NCBI RefSeq assembly: GCF_001895025.1
Contig: NZ_BCXI01000010.1
Location: forward strand, 202,235-266,234
Direction of reading: 5' to 3'
DNA length: 64,000 bases
Source: Rhodococcus zopfii NBRC 100606 = JCM 9919
Lineage (GTDB): Bacteria; Actinomycetota; Actinomycetes; Mycobacteriales; Mycobacteriaceae
Position 1 is the first letter of the stretch. The number at the start of each line of letters is the position of its first letter. Below, one piece after another: positions 1 to 8,900 of the stretch. The notes under the pieces are model-generated. The model was given only the letters and a program-made list of their open reading frames with translations, made no database searches and was not told where the DNA came from. The position numbers were made by a program, and so were the translations under genes.

Positions 1-429
1 GCCGACCGCTCCGCCTGGGATGTCGCACTCGCCGACGCGGTCGCCGCGCACGAACCGGACCTGGTGGTGTCGGCAGGTTTCATGAAGATCCTCGGCCCCA
101 CGTTCCTCGAACGCTTCGGTGGCCGCATCATCAATACCCATCCGGCGCTGCTGCCCGCGTTCCCCGGCGCGCACGCCGTCCCCGATGCCCTCGCCTACGG
201 CGTGAAGGTCACCGGGTCGACCGTGCACCTCGTCGACGGTGGAGTGGACACCGGGCCGATCCTCGCGCAGGAACCCGTGCCGGTCCTCGACGGCGACGAC
301 GAGGAGACCCTGCACGAGCGCATCAAAGTTGTGGAACGACGGTTGCTGGCCGAGGTGGTCGCCGCTGTCGCAACCCGTGGAGTTGTATCCGATGGACGAA
401 AGGCCGTGATCCCCAGTGACCGAACGTAA
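1..429 (+). CDS. purN: Phosphoribosylglycinamide formyltransferase, 5'-truncated by window
   Basis: PurN transfers a formyl group from 10-formyl-THF to GAR, the third step of purine synthesis. The frame is open from base 1 and ends at 429, so the start lies outside the window; about 142 C-terminal residues remain of a family of roughly 200. The family's catalytic neighbourhood is visible as [13 protein letters not shown] followed by [13 protein letters not shown], matching the conserved Asn-His pair and downstream Asp of formyltransferases. The stop lies inside the start of purH (14-base overlap), so the two are translationally coupled in a purine operon. Identification rests on family motifs plus the purH neighbour and is secure. 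Confidence 0.95.
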   Translation, partial: ADRSAWDVALADAVAAHEPDLVVSAGFMKILGPTFLERFGGRIINTHPALLPAFPGAHAVPDALAYGVKVTGSTVHLVDGGVDTGPILAQEPVPVLDGDDEETLHERIKVVERRLLAEVVAAVATRGVVSDGRKAVIPSDRT

Positions 430-1981
430 GACTGTGCGCCGCGCACTGGTCAGCGTGTACGACAAGACCGGACTGGTCGAACTCGCGACCGGGCTGCACC
501 AGGCCGGGGTCGAACTGGTCTCCACCGGCTCCACGGCCGCGACGATCGCCGACGCCGGAGTCCCCGTCACCAGGGTCGAGGAGCTCACCGGTTTCCCCGA
601 GTGCCTCGAAGGTCGCGTCAAGACGCTGCACCCGCGCGTGCACGCCGGCATTCTCGCCGACACCCGCAAGCAGGACCACCTCGAGCAGATCAAGGATCTC
701 GGCATCGAGGCGTTCGAATTGGTGATCGTCAACCTGTACCCGTTCACGCAGACCGTCGCCTCGGGTGCCACCCCCGACGAGTGCGTCGAGCAGATCGACA
801 TCGGTGGCCCGTCGATGGTGCGTGCCGCCGCGAAGAACCACCCGTCCGTCGCGGTGGTCGTCGATCCGGCCCGCTACGACGCGGTCATCGAGGCCGTGCA
901 GGCCGGCGGGTTCACCCTGCCCGAGCGCAAGGTCCTCGCCGCGCAGGCGTTCCAGCACACCGCCGCCTACGACGTCGCGGTCGCCAGCTGGATGAACAGC
1001 GGCTATGCAGTGCAGGAGGACGAGGGCGACAGCCGGTTCCCGGCGTGGGCCGGCGCGACCTGGACCCGCGCGAACGTGCTGCGTTACGGCGAGAACCCGC
1101 ACCAGGCGGCCGCGTTGTACCTGAACGAGGGCGGCGAGCCGGGTCTGGCGCAGGCCGAGCAGTTCCACGGCAAGGAAATGTCGTACAACAACTATCAGGA
1201 CGCCGACGCCGCGTGGCGGGCCGCGCACGATCACGACCGGCCGTGCGTCGCGATCATCAAGCACGCCAACCCGTGCGGTATCGCCGTCGCGGACACGGTC
1301 GCCGAGGCGCACCGCAAGGCACACGAGTGCGACCCGGTGTCCGCGTTCGGCGGTGTCATCGCCGTCAACCGTGAGGTCAGCGTCGAGCTGGCCGAGCAGG
1401 TCGCCGAGATCTTCACCGAGGTGATCATCGCCCCGGCGTACGCGGACGGGGCGGTCGAGGTGCTCGCCCGCAAGAAGAACATCCGTATCCTGCGGGCCGA
1501 CTCCCCGAAGTCCGCGCAGATCGAACTGCGTCAGATCTCCGGTGGCCTGCTGCTGCAGGAGCGCGACCTGCTCACCGCCGACGGCGACACCGCCGCGAAC
1601 TGGGAACTCGCGTGCGGTGAGGCCGCCGATGCGCAGACCCTCGCCGATCTGGAATTCGCTTGGCGCGCTTGCCGTGCCGTGAAGTCCAACGCGATCTTGC
1701 TGGCCTCGGCCGGGGCGACCGTCGGCGTCGGTATGGGCCAGGTCAACCGGGTCGACTCGGCGCGCCTCGCGGTCACCCGCGCCGGCGACCGTGTCGTCGG
1801 ATCCGTCGCCGCGTCGGACGCGTTCTTCCCGTTCGCGGACGGCCTGCAGGTCCTCACCGAGGCCGGAGTCAAGGCCGTCGTGCAGCCGGGCGGATCGGTC
1901 CGTGACAACGAGGTGATCGACGCGGCCCGCGAGGCCGGCATCACCCTGTACCTGACGGGCGCGCGCCACTTCGCGCACTGA
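416..1981 (+). CDS. purH: Bifunctional AICAR transformylase/IMP cyclohydrolase
   Basis: PurH performs the last two steps to IMP: formylation of AICAR, then ring closure. The 521-residue product has the usual length. The N-terminal MGS-like cyclohydrolase domain (about 1-150) carries [13 protein letters not shown] and NLYPF; the transformylase domain follows with [21 protein letters not shown] and IKHANPCG, and the C-terminus ends in the family's TGARHFAH. The start is GTG, overlapping purN by 14 bases; the next Met is too far inside the domain. An inverted repeat just downstream (2023-2069) may terminate the transcript. Nothing is unusual about the enzyme itself. Confidence 0.98.
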   Translation: MTERKTVRRALVSVYDKTGLVELATGLHQAGVELVSTGSTAATIADAGVPVTRVEELTGFPECLEGRVKTLHPRVHAGILADTRKQDHLEQIKDLGIEAFELVIVNLYPFTQTVASGATPDECVEQIDIGGPSMVRAAAKNHPSVAVVVDPARYDAVIEAVQAGGFTLPERKVLAAQAFQHTAAYDVAVASWMNSGYAVQEDEGDSRFPAWAGATWTRANVLRYGENPHQAAALYLNEGGEPGLAQAEQFHGKEMSYNNYQDADAAWRAAHDHDRPCVAIIKHANPCGIAVADTVAEAHRKAHECDPVSAFGGVIAVNREVSVELAEQVAEIFTEVIIAPAYADGAVEVLARKKNIRILRADSPKSAQIELRQISGGLLLQERDLLTADGDTAANWELACGEAADAQTLADLEFAWRACRAVKSNAILLASAGATVGVGMGQVNRVDSARLAVTRAGDRVVGSVAASDAFFPFADGLQVLTEAGVKAVVQPGGSVRDNEVIDAAREAGITLYLTGARHFAH

Positions 1982-2022
1982 GCCCTATCGCACAGTGCCC
2001 TGTTGCGCACCGTGCCGGGCAG

Positions 2023-2069
2023 CCGCCCACCCGACGGGACCTGATGTCAGGCCGCGTACGGGTGGGCGG
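2023..2069 (+). terminator. Possible purH terminator hairpin
   Basis: An 11-bp perfect inverted repeat (2023-2033 and 2059-2069) encloses a 25-base loop and is followed on the + strand by TTTCC. It sits 42 bases after the purH stop. The long loop makes it weaker than a classic intrinsic terminator, and its right arm lies within the 3' end of the small leftward gene, so it could equally serve as a convergent-transcription barrier. Confidence 0.4.
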
Positions 2070-2286
2070 TTTCCTGTCGGTGGGACGCCTCGATGTCGGT
2101 GGTGCCCCGGCCGTCGGAGATGACGAGCCGGGCGGCGCCGCGGTCGAGCAGTTCCCGGATGAGATCGGCGGCGAGCGCGCCCTTCTCGGCGTCGACGTGG
2201 CGCAGATCGATCGTGATGGCGTGCCCGGTCAGGTCGGTAGGCAGGTCCTTCGGGACGGAGCCGGTGGCTCCCAGTCGCAACTTCAT
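2047..2286 (-). CDS. Small conserved-looking hypothetical protein (79 aa)
   Basis: I do not recognise this family. The ATG at 2286 is chosen because AAGGAGA lies about 6 bases upstream; the longer reading frame from 2331 has no such site. The 79-residue product is soluble and mixed in charge, opening MKLRLGATGSVPKDLPTDL and ending in a polar, His- and Ala-containing tail; no membrane segment, signal peptide or cysteine motif is visible. It lies convergent to purH. A perfect hairpin followed by six T residues stands only about 34 bases upstream of the start, so expression probably needs read-through of that terminator (see the leader entry). Coding is supported by the ribosome binding site and GC-rich third positions. 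Confidence 0.7.
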   Translation of the reverse strand: MKLRLGATGSVPKDLPTDLTGHAITIDLRHVDAEKGALAADLIRELLDRGAARLVISDGRGTTDIEASHRQETAHPYAA

Positions 2287-2547
2287 GTGTTTCTCCTTGC
2301 AATCGAAAAGAATGGGGATAAAAAAGGGCACCCGAGGCGGTGTGCCTGGGGTGCCCGAGAAGCGAGTCGGAAGTGACTCTATTCCCGGGAACGCCGTGCG
2401 GCGCAGTGGAAGTGGAACTCGGGTACGAATCGATACGTGCGCTTGCGATGTTGCATCGGACCGTACCTTTCTCGAGTATCCAGCGGGTTAACGGAGAACC
2501 ATACCTCAATGACGCGGTTTTGACATCCCCAATTTATCGGAGGTGGG
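2287..2547 (-). promoter_or_regulatory. Structured leader upstream of the 79-aa gene, candidate attenuator
   Basis: These 261 bases hold no gene. Read leftward they contain, in order, a possible long-range stem (GGTACG at 2467-2462 with CGTACC at 2427-2422) enclosing a perfect CGATG-CAA-CATCG hairpin (2458-2446), a GAGTC/GACTC hairpin (2379-2364), and a terminator (2356-2320) abutting the ribosome binding site. The arrangement of folded RNA, terminator, then RBS is that of a riboswitch or attenuator. I do not match it to a known class, and the alternative is simply 3' processing of the upstream hydrolase transcript. Confidence 0.4.
2320..2356 (-). terminator. Intrinsic terminator with T-tract
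   Basis: On the minus strand, GGGCACCC (2356-2349), a 15-base loop and GGGTGCCC (2333-2326) are followed by six T residues (2325-2320). This is one of the few U-tract terminators in the window. It either ends the hydrolase transcript or acts as the switchable terminator in the leader of the 79-aa gene. Confidence 0.75.
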
Positions 2548-3537
2548 CTACAGGCCCCGCAGCCAGGCTTCGAAACCGTCGGTGAACTCCGCCGAATACG
2601 GCAGGTCGGCGATGTAATCGGCGCCGGTGGACTGCTGATCGCCGATGTCCTTGAGAACGTGGTTGGCGTTGCGCAGCCGCAGCGACGTCAGCTTGGTGTG
2701 CACGAGTGCGTCGTCGAGTGCATCGACGTCCTCGACGCGCAGCTGGATGTCCTTGTCGGAGACGGTGGTCAGCACGGGCAGTGCGCTGTCGATCTGCGCG
2801 GCGAGCATGCGCGGGTCCAGCGCGTCCTCCTCGGCGAGCGCCTTCGCGTTCGTCGGGACCAGGCCGGCGTTGCGCAGCGGCTCGGGCAGTCGCTCGCTGA
2901 GGGTGCCGTCGGCGCGCAGCGACTCCACCGCTCCGGTGAGCGCGACCCGCAGTTCGTCGGCGACCTGGACGGGCAGCTGACCGGCGGCGACGACCGCGTC
3001 GAGTTGCGCGTCGATCTGGGCGGTCAACAGGTCCAGCAGGCGCACCGCGAGCGGCTCGAGCAGCGCCAGACCCGCGACCGGCTCGCCGGCGTGCGCGAGG
3101 GAGAGCGCGATCAGTGCGCCCTCGCTGTGCCCGACGACGTACACGCGCTCGGGGTCGATGCCCGGCTGGTCCGCGAGAAACTGCAGACCGTCGCTGGCGG
3201 CGTCGATGAACGTGGAGAAGCCGAGATCGGCGACGTCCTCGACCTGGTACGGGCCGAGGCCGGTGAGGCCGCTGCCGAGCTTGTCGTAACGCAGGCTCGC
3301 GAACCCGTTGATCTCGAGGATGTCCGCGAGGTGACGGAGGGTGCCGATCGGGCCCGGCAGCAGCACGCTGTCGCCGTTGCGGTCGGTGGGGCCGCTGCCG
3401 GCGAGCAGCAGCACGGCGGGAACCGGGGTGTCACCGACAGCGGGTACTCGCAGGCTGCCGTACAGCGTCACGTCGCCGCTGGTGAAGGTGATCTCGGTTT
3501 CCGACATGCCCATGTGTCTATCAGAAGTGCCGGACAT
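2548..3537 (-). CDS. Alpha/beta hydrolase (serine esterase-like)
   Basis: The product has the alpha/beta-hydrolase fold: an N-terminal strand pair (ITFTSGDVTLYGSLRVP), the oxyanion-side motif LLLAGSGPTDRNGDS, and the nucleophile elbow VVGHSEGAL with Ser near residue 138. A C-terminal NHVLKD supplies the probable catalytic His. Substrate cannot be told. I used the ATG at 3537 (329 residues), but ATGs at 3513 and 3507 are alternatives and none has a strong ribosome binding site; the frame also extends to 3600 into the neighbouring gene. It lies 34 bases after the DUF4126 gene on the same strand and is probably cotranscribed with it. No secretion signal is visible. Confidence 0.85.
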   Translation of the reverse strand: MSGTSDRHMGMSETEITFTSGDVTLYGSLRVPAVGDTPVPAVLLLAGSGPTDRNGDSVLLPGPIGTLRHLADILEINGFASLRYDKLGSGLTGLGPYQVEDVADLGFSTFIDAASDGLQFLADQPGIDPERVYVVGHSEGALIALSLAHAGEPVAGLALLEPLAVRLLDLLTAQIDAQLDAVVAAGQLPVQVADELRVALTGAVESLRADGTLSERLPEPLRNAGLVPTNAKALAEEDALDPRMLAAQIDSALPVLTTVSDKDIQLRVEDVDALDDALVHTKLTSLRLRNANHVLKDIGDQQSTGADYIADLPYSAEFTDGFEAWLRGL

Positions 3538-3571
3538 CGCGGCCACCGGAGGGCCCGAGTCGCTCAGGGAG

Positions 3572-4162
3572 TCACGCGGCCTGCTCGGTGAACGCTCCAC
3601 GCCGGCTGCGGAGGCGGCGGTAGCCGCGGAACCCGAACCATGTGAGCAGCGCGAGCAGCGGGATGACCAGCAGCGGCAGCACCATCGAGATCAGCGACGT
3701 CACGAACGAGGTGGCGCTGTCGATCACCGACAGCACCGGGTTCCCGAGGCCCGCCGTCGTCGCGGTGCTCACCGCGCGCGTCCCCGTCTGCGCGGTGCTC
3801 ACCGCCAGTGCGGTCGGTGCGCCGATGACGATGCCCGCGATCGCCGCCATCGCCGGATCCAGATCGGCGAACGCGGCCCACGCCGCGACCGTGCCCGCCA
3901 CCGGCCGGGTGACGGTGCCGATCACCGACATCGCGTTGTCGACCAGCGGAATGAGATCGGCGAGGACTTCGACGACGGTCGCGATCGCCAGGGCGATCAG
4001 GGCCGCGGACGACCCGATCCACTGCATCGACTCGTTCAGGACGATCCCGAACCAGCCGAAGTGAACGGCGGCGCTGAGCATGAGCAACGGCAGGAATGTG
4101 CGCAGGCCGGTGGCCGCCGCCAAGCCGAGACCGAGCAGTGCCGCGAGGATCCAGATCTCCAC
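3572..4162 (-). CDS. DUF4126 integral membrane protein
   Basis: The product (196 residues from a GTG at 4162) is a hydrophobic protein matching the DUF4126 family. It opens with VEIWILAALLGLGLAAATGL and has four to five predicted membrane segments, a central run around GAPTALAVSTAQTGTRAVST, and a basic cytoplasmic tail (FRGYRRLRSRRGAF). The family function is unknown. The GTG is preferred because it puts the first membrane helix at the N-terminus and leaves a 101-base divergent promoter region before the MoxR gene; the longer frame from 4279 would run through that promoter. It is followed closely by the hydrolase gene. Confidence 0.85.
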   Translation of the reverse strand: MEIWILAALLGLGLAAATGLRTFLPLLMLSAAVHFGWFGIVLNESMQWIGSSAALIALAIATVVEVLADLIPLVDNAMSVIGTVTRPVAGTVAAWAAFADLDPAMAAIAGIVIGAPTALAVSTAQTGTRAVSTATTAGLGNPVLSVIDSATSFVTSLISMVLPLLVIPLLALLTWFGFRGYRRLRSRRGAFTEQAA

Positions 4163-4263
4163 GCCGGTGAGTGTAGGGCGGTGTGGCCGGCATGCGGATG
4201 GGTACGAGACACCCTCGTCCCGACCGGATGCCGAATCCGGCGGATACTCGTACCTTGGGTGAG

Positions 4264-5652
4264 GTGACGTCACCCACAATCAGGCCGTCCACCGTCGGTG
4301 AGCTGCGCGCGTCCGGGCACGTGCAGCGACCGGTCAAGGACGAGATCCGGCAGAACCTGCTCACCGCGCTGCGCGACGGCACCGACCCGTGGCCCGGCAT
4401 CGTCGGATTCGACGACACCGTCGTCCCGCAACTCGAACGTGCCCTGCTCGCCGGTCACGACGTGGTGCTCCTCGGCGAACGCGGACAGGGTAAGACCCGG
4501 CTGCTGCGGACGCTGCCGCTGCTGCTCGACGAATGGACCCCGGTGATCGCCGGATCCGAACTCGGCGAGCACCCCTATGAACCGATCACCCCGGCGTCGA
4601 TCCGTCGCGCCGCCGAACTCGGCGACGACCTGCCCGTCGCATGGCGGCACCGCAGCGAGCGGTACGCCGAGAAACTCGCGACCCCGGACACGTCCGTCGC
4701 CGACCTGGTCGGCGATGTGGATCCGGTGAAGGTCGCGGAAGGTCGCAGTCTCGGCGACCCCGAGACGATCCACTTCGGGTTGGTGCCCCGCGCGCATCGC
4801 GGCATCGTCGCGATCAACGAACTGCCCGACCTGGCCGAACGCATCCAGGTGTCGTTGCTGAACGTGATGGAGGAACGCGACATCCAGGTCCGCGGGTACA
4901 CGCTGCGGCTGCCGCTGGACGTGCTGCTCGTCGCCAGCGCCAACCCGGAGGACTACACCAACCGCGGTCGCATCATCACCCCGCTCAAGGACCGGTTCGG
5001 TGCGGAGATCCGCACCCACTACCCGGTCGAACTCGACGACGAGGTCGCGGTGATCGAGCAGGAAGCGGTGCTGCAGGCCCGCGTCCCGGATTTCCTGCTC
5101 GAGGTGCTCGCCCGGTTCACCCGGCTGCTGCGCGAATCGACGTCGATCGACCAGCGGTCCGGGGTGTCCGCGCGGTTCGCGGTCGCGGGGGCGGAGACGG
5201 TGGCGGCCGCGGCCGTGCATCGCGGCGCCGTGCTCGGCGAGGACGACCCGGTGGCCAGGCCTGTCGATCTGGGCACCGTGGTGGAGGTGCTGCGCGGCAA
5301 GGTCGAGTTCGAATCCGGTGAGGAGGGACGCGAATTCGAGGTCCTCGAACACCTGCTGCGCCGCGCGACCGCGGACACCGCGCGGGAACGGCTCGCCGGT
5401 ATCGACCTGGCGGCCCTCGTCGCGGCGATCGAACACGGCCGTCCGGTCACGACCGGGGATCGGGTCACGGCGAAGGTGCTGCTCGACGAGCTGCCGGAGC
5501 TGCCGGTGCTCGACGTCGTTGCTGATCGTCTCGGTGCCGACGACATCGGAACACGGGCTGCCGCAGTCGAGTTCGCGCTCGAGGGGTTGTATCTGGCCCG
5601 GCGTATCGCCAAGCACGCCGCCGACGACGGTACCGCGGTGTACTCCCGATGA
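4264..5652 (+). CDS. MoxR-type AAA+ ATPase (magnesium-chelatase-subunit-like)
   Basis: This 462-residue ATPase has a Walker A motif GERGQGKTRLL near residues 70-80, a Walker B-like VAINELPDL near 183, and sensor region LVASANPEDYTNRGRI, as in the ChlI/MoxR branch of AAA+ proteins. Such ATPases work with VWA-domain partners to remodel or activate other proteins. The partner is the next gene, which overlaps this stop by four bases (ATGA), so the pair forms a coupled operon; the same pair follows purH in M. tuberculosis (Rv0958-Rv0959). The GTG start at 4264 is chosen over the ATG at 4183 because it leaves space for a divergent promoter. Confidence 0.88.
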   Translation: MTSPTIRPSTVGELRASGHVQRPVKDEIRQNLLTALRDGTDPWPGIVGFDDTVVPQLERALLAGHDVVLLGERGQGKTRLLRTLPLLLDEWTPVIAGSELGEHPYEPITPASIRRAAELGDDLPVAWRHRSERYAEKLATPDTSVADLVGDVDPVKVAEGRSLGDPETIHFGLVPRAHRGIVAINELPDLAERIQVSLLNVMEERDIQVRGYTLRLPLDVLLVASANPEDYTNRGRIITPLKDRFGAEIRTHYPVELDDEVAVIEQEAVLQARVPDFLLEVLARFTRLLRESTSIDQRSGVSARFAVAGAETVAAAAVHRGAVLGEDDPVARPVDLGTVVEVLRGKVEFESGEEGREFEVLEHLLRRATADTARERLAGIDLAALVAAIEHGRPVTTGDRVTAKVLLDELPELPVLDVVADRLGADDIGTRAAAVEFALEGLYLARRIAKHAADDGTAVYSR

Positions 5653-7586
5653 GCAGGGGCGCGCGGTACGGGCCGTACGACGGCGGTGATCCGCTGGCGG
5701 CGCCGGTGGATCTGCGCGACGCGCTCGCCGCGATCGGCGACGACGTGCTCGCGGGCAGTTCGCCGCGGCGGGCGTTGCGGGAGCTGCTGCGGCGCGGGCA
5801 CGGTAACATGCGCGGCCTGGATCGGCTTGCTGCACAGGCGAACCGGCGGAAGCGGGATTTGCTGAACCGCACCAACCTCGACGGCACTCTGCGGGATGTG
5901 CGCGAACTGCTGGATCGTGCGGTGCTCGCCGAACGCAAGGAACTGGCGCGTGCCCTCGACGACGAGGCGCGGTTCGCGGAGATGCGCATCGAGGAACTGC
6001 CGTCGTCGACCGCGCAGGCGGTGCAGGAACTGGCCGACTACGACTGGCGCAGCCCCGACGCCCGGCAGGACTACGAGAAGATCCGCGATCTGCTCGGCCG
6101 GGAGATCCTCGATCAGCGTTTCGCCGGGATGAAACAGGCACTCGAGGGCGCCACCGACGAGGATCGGCGCCGCGTCGGTGAAATGCTGCAGGACCTGAAC
6201 GACCTGCTGGACAAGCACTCTCGTGGAGAGGATACGCCCGAGGACTTCGAGCAGTTCATGGCCGAGCACGGCGACTTCTTCCCGGAGAACCCGCGCAACG
6301 TCGACGAACTGCTCGACTCGCTGGCGCAACGCGCTGCGGCAGCGCAGCGGCTGCGCAATTCGATGTCGCAGGAGCAGCGCGACGAACTGGATGCGCTGGC
6401 GCAGCAAGCCTTCGGGACGCCGTCGCTGATGGAGCAGCTGAACCGGCTCGACGGGCACTTGCAGGCCGCGCGCCCCGGCGAGGACTGGTCCGGGTCCGAA
6501 CGGTTCCGCGGTGATCAGGGGATGGGCCTGGGCGAGGCCACCGGGGCGTTGCAAGACATCGCCGAACTCGACGCGCTCGCCGAACAGTTGTCGCAGCAGT
6601 ATGCGGGGGCCGCGCTCGACGACATCGATCTGGACACGCTCGCACGGCAACTCGGCGACGAGGCCGCCGCGGACGCGCGCACCCTCGCCGAACTGGAGAA
6701 GGAACTGCAACGGCAGGGCTTCTTCGACCGCGGCGCGGACGGGCAGTGGCGGTTGTCCCCGAAGGCGATGCGTCAGCTCGGGCAGACCGCGTTGCGTGAT
6801 GTGATGAACCGGTTGTCGTCACGGGGTGGTCAGCGTGAGACCCGTCGGGCTGGTGCGATGGGCGAACCGACCGGTGCATCCCGGCCGTGGGAGTTCGGGG
6901 ACACCGAATCCTGGGACGTGGTGCGCACACTCACGAACGCGACGTTGCGTGACCCCGGCCGGGTGCCGGTGCGGATGGCGGTCACGGACGTGGAGGTCGT
7001 CGAAACCGAGCAGCGGGCGCAGGCAGCGGTCGCGTTGCTGGTGGACACGTCGTTCTCGATGGTGATGGACGGTCGCTGGGTGCCGATGAAACGCACCGCG
7101 CTGGCGCTGAATCACCTGGTGTCGACGCGGTTCCGCGGGGATGCGCTGCAGTTGGTCGCCTTCGGGCGGCACGCGCGCGTCGTCACCCCGGCGGAGCTGG
7201 CCGGTCTGGACGGGGTGTACGAGCAGGGCACCAACCTGCATCACGCGTTGATGCTCGCCGGCCGGCACCTGCGCCGGCATTCGAATGCGCAACCGGTGGT
7301 GCTCGTCGTCACCGACGGGGAACCGACCGCGCACATCGAACCCGAAGGGTATGCGATGTTCGATTACCCGCCGAGCCCCCGCACTCTGGGTTTGACCGTC
7401 CGGGAACTCGACCATCTGGCGCGGCTGGGGGCGCAGATCACGATCTTCCGGCTCGGCGACGATCCCGGCCTGGCACGGATCGTGGATCGGATGGCGCGCC
7501 GCGTCGGCGGTCGGGTCGTCGCCCCGGACCTCGACGGCCTGGGTGCGGCGGTCGTCGGCGACTACGTGCGGTCCCGTCGGCGCTGA
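5649..7586 (+). CDS. VWA-domain protein, partner of the MoxR-like ATPase
   Basis: The 645-residue protein is mostly helical in its first 400 residues, rich in Glu/Arg/Gln and ending with a linker, followed by a C-terminal von Willebrand A domain. The metal-ion-dependent adhesion site DTSFSM (D466, S468, S470) and downstream VVTDGEPTAH are intact, so Mg2+ binding is expected. Related CoxE/BchD-like proteins act as the second component of MoxR AAA+ complexes. The ATG overlaps the ATPase stop by four bases. The biological substrate of this actinobacterial pair is not known. The gene ends just before the IS110 insertion; the convergent terminator that once followed it has been split. Confidence 0.88.
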   Translation: MSRGARYGPYDGGDPLAAPVDLRDALAAIGDDVLAGSSPRRALRELLRRGHGNMRGLDRLAAQANRRKRDLLNRTNLDGTLRDVRELLDRAVLAERKELARALDDEARFAEMRIEELPSSTAQAVQELADYDWRSPDARQDYEKIRDLLGREILDQRFAGMKQALEGATDEDRRRVGEMLQDLNDLLDKHSRGEDTPEDFEQFMAEHGDFFPENPRNVDELLDSLAQRAAAAQRLRNSMSQEQRDELDALAQQAFGTPSLMEQLNRLDGHLQAARPGEDWSGSERFRGDQGMGLGEATGALQDIAELDALAEQLSQQYAGAALDDIDLDTLARQLGDEAAADARTLAELEKELQRQGFFDRGADGQWRLSPKAMRQLGQTALRDVMNRLSSRGGQRETRRAGAMGEPTGASRPWEFGDTESWDVVRTLTNATLRDPGRVPVRMAVTDVEVVETEQRAQAAVALLVDTSFSMVMDGRWVPMKRTALALNHLVSTRFRGDALQLVAFGRHARVVTPAELAGLDGVYEQGTNLHHALMLAGRHLRRHSNAQPVVLVVTDGEPTAHIEPEGYAMFDYPPSPRTLGLTVRELDHLARLGAQITIFRLGDDPGLARIVDRMARRVGGRVVAPDLDGLGAAVVGDYVRSRRR

Positions 7587-7603
7587 CGCGCCCCGTGATG
7601 CTC

Positions 7604-8680
7604 CTATGAGTTGTCGACCTCGGCTTTGGGGTTGAGGACCCGGAAAATCTCGCGGGCAACAGCGCGTTTGAGACAGCGGATGATCTCGCGTTTGGTCTTG
7701 CCTTCGGCGAGGCGGCGTTCCCGGTAGGCCTGGGTGAGCGGATCCGTTTTCAGGCGTGAGAGCACGACCGTGTGCAAGGCACGGTTGGCCTGCCGGTCAC
7801 CGCCTCGATTGAGGCGGTGCCGGCACCGCTGCCCGGACGACGCCTGGATCGGCGCCACCCCGCACAGGTTCGCCAACGCGGCCTCGGAGACGATCCGCTC
7901 CCGATTGTCGCCGACGGTGATCAACAGTTGGGCAGTCGTATCGAACCCGACCCCGGGCAGCTCGAGCAACGCCGGGGCAGCACGCCGGGTCAGCACCTGC
8001 AGGTCCCGTTCCAGGGCAGCGATCTCGCCGCTCAGGTGCTGGTACCGCACGGCGATCGACCGCAGCGCGATTTCCGTGGCCGCGGCCGCACCACCGGAGG
8101 CGACCGGCCCCGGCTCCAGGCTCGCGCACATGCGGATCAACCGGGCCCGGGTCAGGCCCCGCAACCGTTCCCGGACCTCGTCCGGGGCGGTGACGAGCAT
8201 CGACTTCAGTGACGTCAACGCATCGCTGCGCGCCTTGACCGCGGCACGGCGCGTGTTGTGCAGCACGCGAATCGACTCGACGTCCCCGTCGCGGGACTTC
8301 GGGCAGGTGGTGGCCCGACCGGAGGCGACGGCCACCGCGGCGGCGTACGCGTCGACGGGATCGGACTTGCCGCGTCGGCGGCGGGCGGATCGGTCCGGGT
8401 GGTCGACCTCGACGACCGCCCACCCGGCCTCGCGCAGCGCGCCGGTCAGTGCGGCGCCGTAGCTGCTGGTGCCCTCGACCCCGACACCGGCGATCGCGCC
8501 GGCCGCCGACGCCCATGTCAGCAACCGGCGGTAGCCGTCGGCGGTGGTGGGGAACTCGCGGTCGTCGATCGGGCGGCCGAGGCGGTCGACCAGGGCGGCG
8601 TGGTGGGTGTCGCGGTGGGTGTCGACACCGAGGTAGACCTCGATGCTGACAGCGGTGTCGGTGTCGGTCATGCTGGACAC
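7604..8680 (-). CDS. IS110-family DEDD transposase
   Basis: The product resembles IS110-family recombinases: an N-terminal RuvC-like DEDD domain and a C-terminal transposase_20 domain. Visible acidic residues are Asp20 in LGVDTHRD, Glu69 in VGVEGTSSYG, and Asp107 and Asp110 in SDPVDAYA. The C-terminal domain shows ELPGVGFDTTAQLL and the ASSG region followed by a basic NRGGDRQANRALH, where the family's catalytic Ser lies. The frame is intact, so the copy may be active. I chose the GTG at 8680 because AAGGGA lies about six bases upstream; GTG 8707 and ATG 8671 are possible. The upstream noncoding stretch fits the IS110 (not IS1111) layout. Confidence 0.9.
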   Translation of the reverse strand: MSSMTDTDTAVSIEVYLGVDTHRDTHHAALVDRLGRPIDDREFPTTADGYRRLLTWASAAGAIAGVGVEGTSSYGAALTGALREAGWAVVEVDHPDRSARRRRGKSDPVDAYAAAVAVASGRATTCPKSRDGDVESIRVLHNTRRAAVKARSDALTSLKSMLVTAPDEVRERLRGLTRARLIRMCASLEPGPVASGGAAAATEIALRSIAVRYQHLSGEIAALERDLQVLTRRAAPALLELPGVGFDTTAQLLITVGDNRERIVSEAALANLCGVAPIQASSGQRCRHRLNRGGDRQANRALHTVVLSRLKTDPLTQAYRERRLAEGKTKREIIRCLKRAVAREIFRVLNPKAEVDNS

Positions 8681-8699
8681 GGTCATTCCCTTCATCAGG

Positions 8700-8895
8700 T
8701 TGGCCACGTATCGGTCGGGACCGGGTGGACAACACAGTGATGGGACTTGCTGGAGTCAAGCTCCTATCAGGTCACACCCGCCCGGCCGATCGCGTACTGC
8801 ACGACCGGCCGGGCGGGGCCGACACATCACGAGAAGGACAACCGAGGCGTCAGCGCGGTTTCGGGTCAGGCCCCGCTCAACCGGACCACCCCAGT
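8700..8895 (-). ncRNA. Candidate bridge RNA of the IS110 element
   Basis: IS110-group elements encode a bridge RNA upstream of the recombinase, with a target-binding loop and then a donor-binding loop. Reading leftward, this leader has a perfect 12-bp stem (8817-8806 with 8788-8777) closing a 17-base loop, then a sequence matching the element's right end at 10 of 11 positions (8770-8760 versus 7610-7600). Next comes ATCACTG (8741-8735), complementary to CAGTGAT at the proposed left end (8902-8896). That order fits target loop, left donor guide, right donor guide. The RNA boundaries are estimates and expression is not shown. Confidence 0.6.
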
Positions 8896-8900
8896 ATCAC

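Larger units (their letters stand above)
7602..8900 (-). mobile_element. IS110-family insertion sequence, about 1.3 kb
   Basis: The element carries one DEDD transposase gene and a roughly 200-base noncoding leader. The boundaries are inferred from three observations. The trinucleotide TGC is present at both proposed edges (7599-7601 and 8901-8903). The leader contains short matches to both ends. Joining the flanks across one TGC lengthens the adjacent hairpin by six base pairs. IS110 elements lack long terminal inverted repeats, and none were found. It sits between two convergent genes, so no gene is interrupted. Confidence 0.75.

Noticed and set aside
323..1978. A 551-codon open frame antisense to purH
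   Set aside because: It is a shadow of GC-rich codon bias on the opposite strand; purH is certain, and the antisense frame has no ribosome site and reads as Arg/Gly/Asp low complexity.
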